Below are positions 34,217 to 37,228 of a DNA stretch of 37,228 nucleotides, piece by piece. The stretch is from Pseudomonadota bacterium. GTDB lineage: Bacteria > Pseudomonadota > Alphaproteobacteria > Rhizobiales > Xanthobacteraceae. Numbering within the stretch: position 1 is the stretch's first letter; every line of letters begins with the position of its first letter. The stretch lies in NCBI GenBank assembly GCA_023442085.1, contig JAEZMT010000021.1, positions 1 to 37,228 of the forward strand, written 5' to 3'. The notes beneath the pieces were generated by a model that was not told the DNA's origin, searched no databases, and saw only the letters and a list, made by a program, of their open reading frames with translations. The position numbers were made by a program, and so were the translations under genes.

Positions 34217-36184
34217 TCAAACTCCGCTCGAAGACCGCCGCCGCAGCAGCTGTCCCAATAGCCGCGGCTTACCCTTTCGCGGGATAAGGTCGATGTCCGT
34301 CACCAGCTTCGCGCCGCCCTTGCGCCGCTCCAGCACGATCTTGCGGCTGTGGAAGGCTTCCAGCTCGGCCCGGTGGGCGACGCTCACGATTGTCGCGTCC
34401 GGCAGCTCGGTGGTCACAAGCTCCATCATCCGGTCCTGGCTCTTGTCGTCGAGGGCGGAGGTCGCCTCGTCGAGCACGATGATGTCGGGGCGGTGCAGCA
34501 ACAGGCGCGCGAACGCCAGGCGCTGCTTCTCGCCTCCGGACAACGTCTGGTCCCAGGGCGCATCCTCCTCGATCTTCTCCTTCAGGTGATCAAGGCCGAC
34601 CGCACTCAGCGCCGCGCCGATCTCGTCGGCCGACCAGTCCTCGGCGCCGCCGGGATAGGCGGCCGCCCGCCGCAGGGTGCCCGAAGGCACGTACGGCTTC
34701 TGGGGGAGCATGAAGAGGCGCGCATCGGGATGGAAATTGATGCTGCCGCCACCCCAGGGCCATAGGCCAGCGATGGCCCTCACCAGCGTGCTCTTGCCGC
34801 TGCCGGACGCGCCCGAAACGAACAGCCGTTCACCCGGCTCGATCACCACCTCCGCCTGGTCCACCACCGCCGTGCCGTCATCCAGCGACACCGAGAGGTC
34901 GTTCAGGGTGAGCATGGCCTGCCCGTCCGTCTCGCCCCGCTGGATGCGCCCGACGCCATCGCCGTTCTCGGCCCGCTCCAGCGCGTCCAGCGACATCATC
35001 AGCGAAGCGATGCGGCGCGCGCAGGCGTTCCAGTCGGCGAGGCGGGGATAATTGTCCACGAGCCAGCCGAAGGCCGTCTGCACGATGGTGAAGGCGGAGG
35101 CGGCCTGCATCACCTCGCCCAGCGACATCTGGCCTTCGAGAAACTTCGGCGCGCAAAGCAGCAGCGGCACCACCGGCGCGATGAGGCTGGAGCCCTGCGA
35201 CACGAGCGTCGTGCGCATGTATTGGCCGGCAAGCCGCGACCACTGCCGGAGCACGCCGGAAAAGGTGGAATTGATGCCCTCCCGCTCCTCCTGCTCGCCG
35301 CCCAACAAGGCGATGCTCTCGCCATTCTCGCGCACGCGGGTCAGGACATAGCGGTAGTCGGCCTCCGACTGGTTCTTCTCTTCCGACACCTCCACGAAAC
35401 GGCGACCGATGAGCAGGATCGAGCCGGACGCGATGAGGGCATAGAGCACCGCCGCGATGACGAGAAAGCCGGGAATGGTGATATCGGTGGCACCCACGGT
35501 GACTGTCAGCGCCCCGCCGATGGTCCACAGCACCACGATGAAGGTCGCTGCCGAGAGGAACGCCGACGTGACGCCGGCAAGGAAGTCCACGGGGGATTCC
35601 GTCGCGACCCGGAGATCCTCGGCGATGCGGTATTCGGGGTTCTTGTGATCTCCGCTCACCAGATTGAGCTGGTAATAACGGCCGCCCGTCAGCCACCGCG
35701 AGACCACCGCATTGGTGAGCCACGCGCGCCAGCGTCGTTGCATGCCCATGCGTGCATAGACCTGAGCCACACCAAGGGCGACGCTGCCCGCCGCGAGGGG
35801 AAAGAAGACGGCGGTGAGGAAGAAGACGGTGGAGGCATCGCGCTTCTCGATGCCGTCGAAAATCGAACGGTTCCAGACGTTTATGGCGTACTGGAAGCCA
35901 ACGTTGGTGACGATGAGCAGCAGAAGGCCGACTGTGAACACCCACGCCAGCCTGTCGCCCTTGGGGCCCCAGTATCCGCGCGCGCTGATCCAGAAGCGCT
36001 TCAGCAGATAGGACTTGCGCAGCCGCTCGATCTCCTCCGGCGCGAGGGACGGATCAGGCTCGATGGCCTCGGGCGGAGGCGGCTCGACCACCTTTCCGCT
36101 CTCCGCGATCACGCTGTCCAGCTCGGACTCTGCGGTCGCATCTGGTTTCTCGGTCGGACGAGCGGAAGCTTCAGCGGTGGTCAT
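34217..36184 (-). CDS. ABC transporter, fused SbmA/BacA-like permease and ATPase (BclA type)
   Basis: A 655-aa half-transporter. Residues 1-60 are a polar, acidic Pro-rich tail; about 80-400 form an SbmA/BacA-type membrane domain (YRIAEDLRVATESPVDFLAG is its signature); the ATPase domain follows with Walker A GASGSGKST (458-466), signature LSGGE (548-552) and Walker B IIVLDEA (568-574). Relatives include YddA, Rv1819c and rhizobial BclA, which import peptides, B12 or antimicrobial peptides. The ATG at 36184 has no visible ribosome site; a GTG at codon 32 has GGAG upstream and is an alternative start. A stress-type promoter appears to end at this ATG. Confidence 0.9.
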   Translation of the reverse strand: MTTAEASARPTEKPDATAESELDSVIAESGKVVEPPPPEAIEPDPSLAPEEIERLRKSYLLKRFWISARGYWGPKGDRLAWVFTVGLLLLIVTNVGFQYAINVWNRSIFDGIEKRDASTVFFLTAVFFPLAAGSVALGVAQVYARMGMQRRWRAWLTNAVVSRWLTGGRYYQLNLVSGDHKNPEYRIAEDLRVATESPVDFLAGVTSAFLSAATFIVVLWTIGGALTVTVGATDITIPGFLVIAAVLYALIASGSILLIGRRFVEVSEEKNQSEADYRYVLTRVRENGESIALLGGEQEEREGINSTFSGVLRQWSRLAGQYMRTTLVSQGSSLIAPVVPLLLCAPKFLEGQMSLGEVMQAASAFTIVQTAFGWLVDNYPRLADWNACARRIASLMMSLDALERAENGDGVGRIQRGETDGQAMLTLNDLSVSLDDGTAVVDQAEVVIEPGERLFVSGASGSGKSTLVRAIAGLWPWGGGSINFHPDARLFMLPQKPYVPSGTLRRAAAYPGGAEDWSADEIGAALSAVGLDHLKEKIEEDAPWDQTLSGGEKQRLAFARLLLHRPDIIVLDEATSALDDKSQDRMMELVTTELPDATIVSVAHRAELEAFHSRKIVLERRKGGAKLVTDIDLIPRKGKPRLLGQLLRRRSSSGV

Positions 36185-36192
36185 GGCGCGAT

Positions 36193-36217
36193 AACGCGCC
36201 CAAAATTCGAATGTTCC
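36193..36217 (-). promoter_or_regulatory. Candidate EcfG (general stress sigma) promoter of the BclA-like gene
   Basis: Minus-strand GGAAC (36217-36213), 16 bases, then CGTT (36196-36193) matches the alphaproteobacterial EcfG/RpoE2 consensus (GGAAC-N18-TT). The -10 lies only nine bases before the annotated ATG, so the transcript would begin at or next to the start codon. A hairpin-forming repeat GGCGCG-TTAT-CGCGCC (36200-36185) overlaps the same bases. Confidence 0.5.
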
Positions 36218-36305
36218 TGAGACGCTTCAGCTTACGTAACGTGAGCACCCGTAGCGAAAGCAAACTTGCCTCCTTTTCACGGTGAAGTCGATTTGGACGA
36301 CGCCA

Positions 36306-36352
36306 CGGAGCTTGCTCCGACAGGTTATGCCCCCCGAAGTGCTCCACCTGTC
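36306..36352 (-). terminator. Hairpins downstream of the cysteine-rich gene
   Basis: Ten bases after the stop, GACAGGT (36319-36325) pairs with ACCTGTC (36346-36352), and next to it CGGAG-CTTG-CTCCG (36306-36319) forms a tight hairpin. No clear U-run follows. They probably mark the end of the minus-strand cysteine-rich transcript before the ABC gene promoter. Confidence 0.45.
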
Positions 36353-36361
36353 CGCAAGGCT

Positions 36362-37228
36362 CTATTTCACGCCGTGGACGGGGTCCGGATGTCCGTCGAT
36401 CCGCATCTGGAAAACGAAGTAAGTGGGCGAGCAGAAGCCGTTGTCGCGCGCGATGGCCGCGACGCCGGGAATGCTGGCGGGCAGGGCCTGACACATGAAA
36501 TCCTCGCGGCAGAAGCGACCCATGCCACAGGTCGGCCGGTTGCCACGCACCACGCTCGCGTCCATGCACTTGGCGAAATTGTCGGTGGCGACGCACAGAT
36601 CGAACGCCTTGCCGCCCACCAGTGCGCAGATTTCCGCCGGCGCCCGGCCGGACGCGAAGCCTGCGAACGCGCGCTCAGATGGCGTGCATTGGCGGTAGGA
36701 GGCCCCGCCCGGAACGCCGAGCTTCGCCGGCCGGCAATTGTAGGCCGTGGGGGAGACCGAAGGCGCGCGGCTGTTGATCTGGCGCAGAATGCGGAAGCGG
36801 TCGAGATAGGGCGCCCTGCCGGGCACGATCTCCCCCGAGAGGCACGCCATGCCCGAAACGATCCCGGTGTCCTGCCTCGGCATGCACTGGCCGGTGGCGA
36901 CCGGCAGGCGCGGATTGTGGGCGATGGCCTCGCAGGCGAGGCCCCCGCCGCAAGCCCATGTCTCCTTGAACGGCGCCGTCGCGGCGAGCAGGAGGCAGGC
37001 CATGGTGGCGGCGGCCGGCGCCGGGACGTGCGATGCCGGTTCGCCCCATATCGCGGGAGGGGCGATGGAGAGCGGCCGGAACGCGTCGGGCGCGCGCCCT
37101 GCCGCCAGCGCCGCCAGATAGGCACGCCGCCGCGCATCCTCGGCATGGAGGTGGGGCGAAATGGGCACCTTCACGACGTTGAAGGGGGCCGAGTCCGGCT
37201 CGTCATGGCCGATGAGATGGAAGCCGGC
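36362..37228 (-). CDS. Cysteine-rich protein of unknown function (5' end beyond window)
   Basis: An open frame of 288 codons that is still open at the window edge. An in-frame GTG at 37174 exists, but the upstream codons (GFHLIGHDEPDSAPFNV) look like real protein, so the gene probably starts outside. The part seen has over a dozen cysteines, many in short spacings (WACGGGLAC, TCGMGRFCREDFMC), suggesting disulfides and an extracytoplasmic location. A short hydrophobic stretch (TMACLLLAATAPF) lies in the middle. I do not recognise the family. It lies upstream of the BclA-like transporter on the same strand but is separated by hairpins and a promoter. Confidence 0.7.
   Translation of the reverse strand, partial: AGFHLIGHDEPDSAPFNVVKVPISPHLHAEDARRRAYLAALAAGRAPDAFRPLSIAPPAIWGEPASHVPAPAAATMACLLLAATAPFKETWACGGGLACEAIAHNPRLPVATGQCMPRQDTGIVSGMACLSGEIVPGRAPYLDRFRILRQINSRAPSVSPTAYNCRPAKLGVPGGASYRQCTPSERAFAGFASGRAPAEICALVGGKAFDLCVATDNFAKCMDASVVRGNRPTCGMGRFCREDFMCQALPASIPGVAAIARDNGFCSPTYFVFQMRIDGHPDPVHGVK

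Noticed and set aside
36205..36239. ATTCGAAT and TTACGTAA palindromes upstream of the BclA-like gene
   Set aside because: Eight-base palindromes are common by chance and no regulator gene is adjacent; the EcfG-type boxes are a better explanation of the region.
1..37228. Searches by eye for tRNA, rRNA, CRISPR repeats, riboswitches and phage genes
   Set aside because: No tandem spaced repeats, no RNA gene-like sequence and no integrase, capsid or cas-like protein was recognised. Without a covariance-model search small RNAs cannot be excluded.

Overview
The window is about 37 kb of GC-rich, densely packed bacterial DNA. Most genes run on the minus strand in long operons with ATGA/GTGA stop-start overlaps. 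Gene content points to an alphaproteobacterium of the Hyphomicrobiales (rhizobia and relatives, possibly Xanthobacteraceae-like): a Mrp/Pha antiporter operon with a fused A/B subunit, many ABC uptake systems, a BacA/BclA-type peptide transporter, and a candidate EcfG-type stress promoter. The taxonomic call is inference; there is no rRNA or other marker gene here.

Layout. (1) 1-10331, minus strand: a LacI-controlled catabolic operon. Reading in the direction of transcription it encodes a LacI regulator, then (behind a near-perfect 20-bp operator) an FAD oxidoreductase resembling alkyl-DHAP synthase, an FGGY kinase, a complete CUT1 sugar ABC importer (ATPase, Tat-exported binding protein, two permeases), an SDR dehydrogenase and a GldA-like polyol dehydrogenase cut by the window edge. 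The substrate is unknown, probably a sugar, polyol or sugar acid. (2) 10591-15436: mmsB-mmsA with an orphan branched-chain-type binding protein, divergent from a LysR regulator with a perfect 16-bp palindrome just upstream of it. (3) 15517-22727, minus: a seven-gene operon of DHDPS-family lyase, binding protein, LivH, LivM, LivG, LivF and a MocR-type regulator. A cytoplasmic molybdopterin oxidoreductase (22939-24981) is divergent from it. (4) 25015-25104: a decayed IS5-type transposase scrap. (5) 25188-31954, minus: a universal stress protein followed by the Mrp Na+(K+)/H+ antiporter genes AB-C-D-E-F-G. (6) 32201-33044: a scar in which a LysR gene and a divergent isochorismatase-family gene have both lost their 5' parts and are joined back to back. 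(7) 33200-34168: a YihY/BrkB membrane protein, convergent with (8) a BclA/SbmA-type ABC exporter/importer (34217-36184), with a nested hairpin between them. (9) 36362 to the edge: a cysteine-rich protein of unknown function.

How they work together: regions 1-3 are three separately regulated import-and-degrade modules, each with its own regulator of a different family (LacI, LysR, MocR). Regions 5 and 8 are envelope and stress functions. The most promising undescribed systems are the AGPS-like flavoprotein/kinase/CUT1 pathway, the DHDPS-Liv-MocR operon with its divergent molybdoenzyme, and the orphan binding protein tied to mmsBA. I saw no tRNA, rRNA, CRISPR array, prophage or intact transposon.
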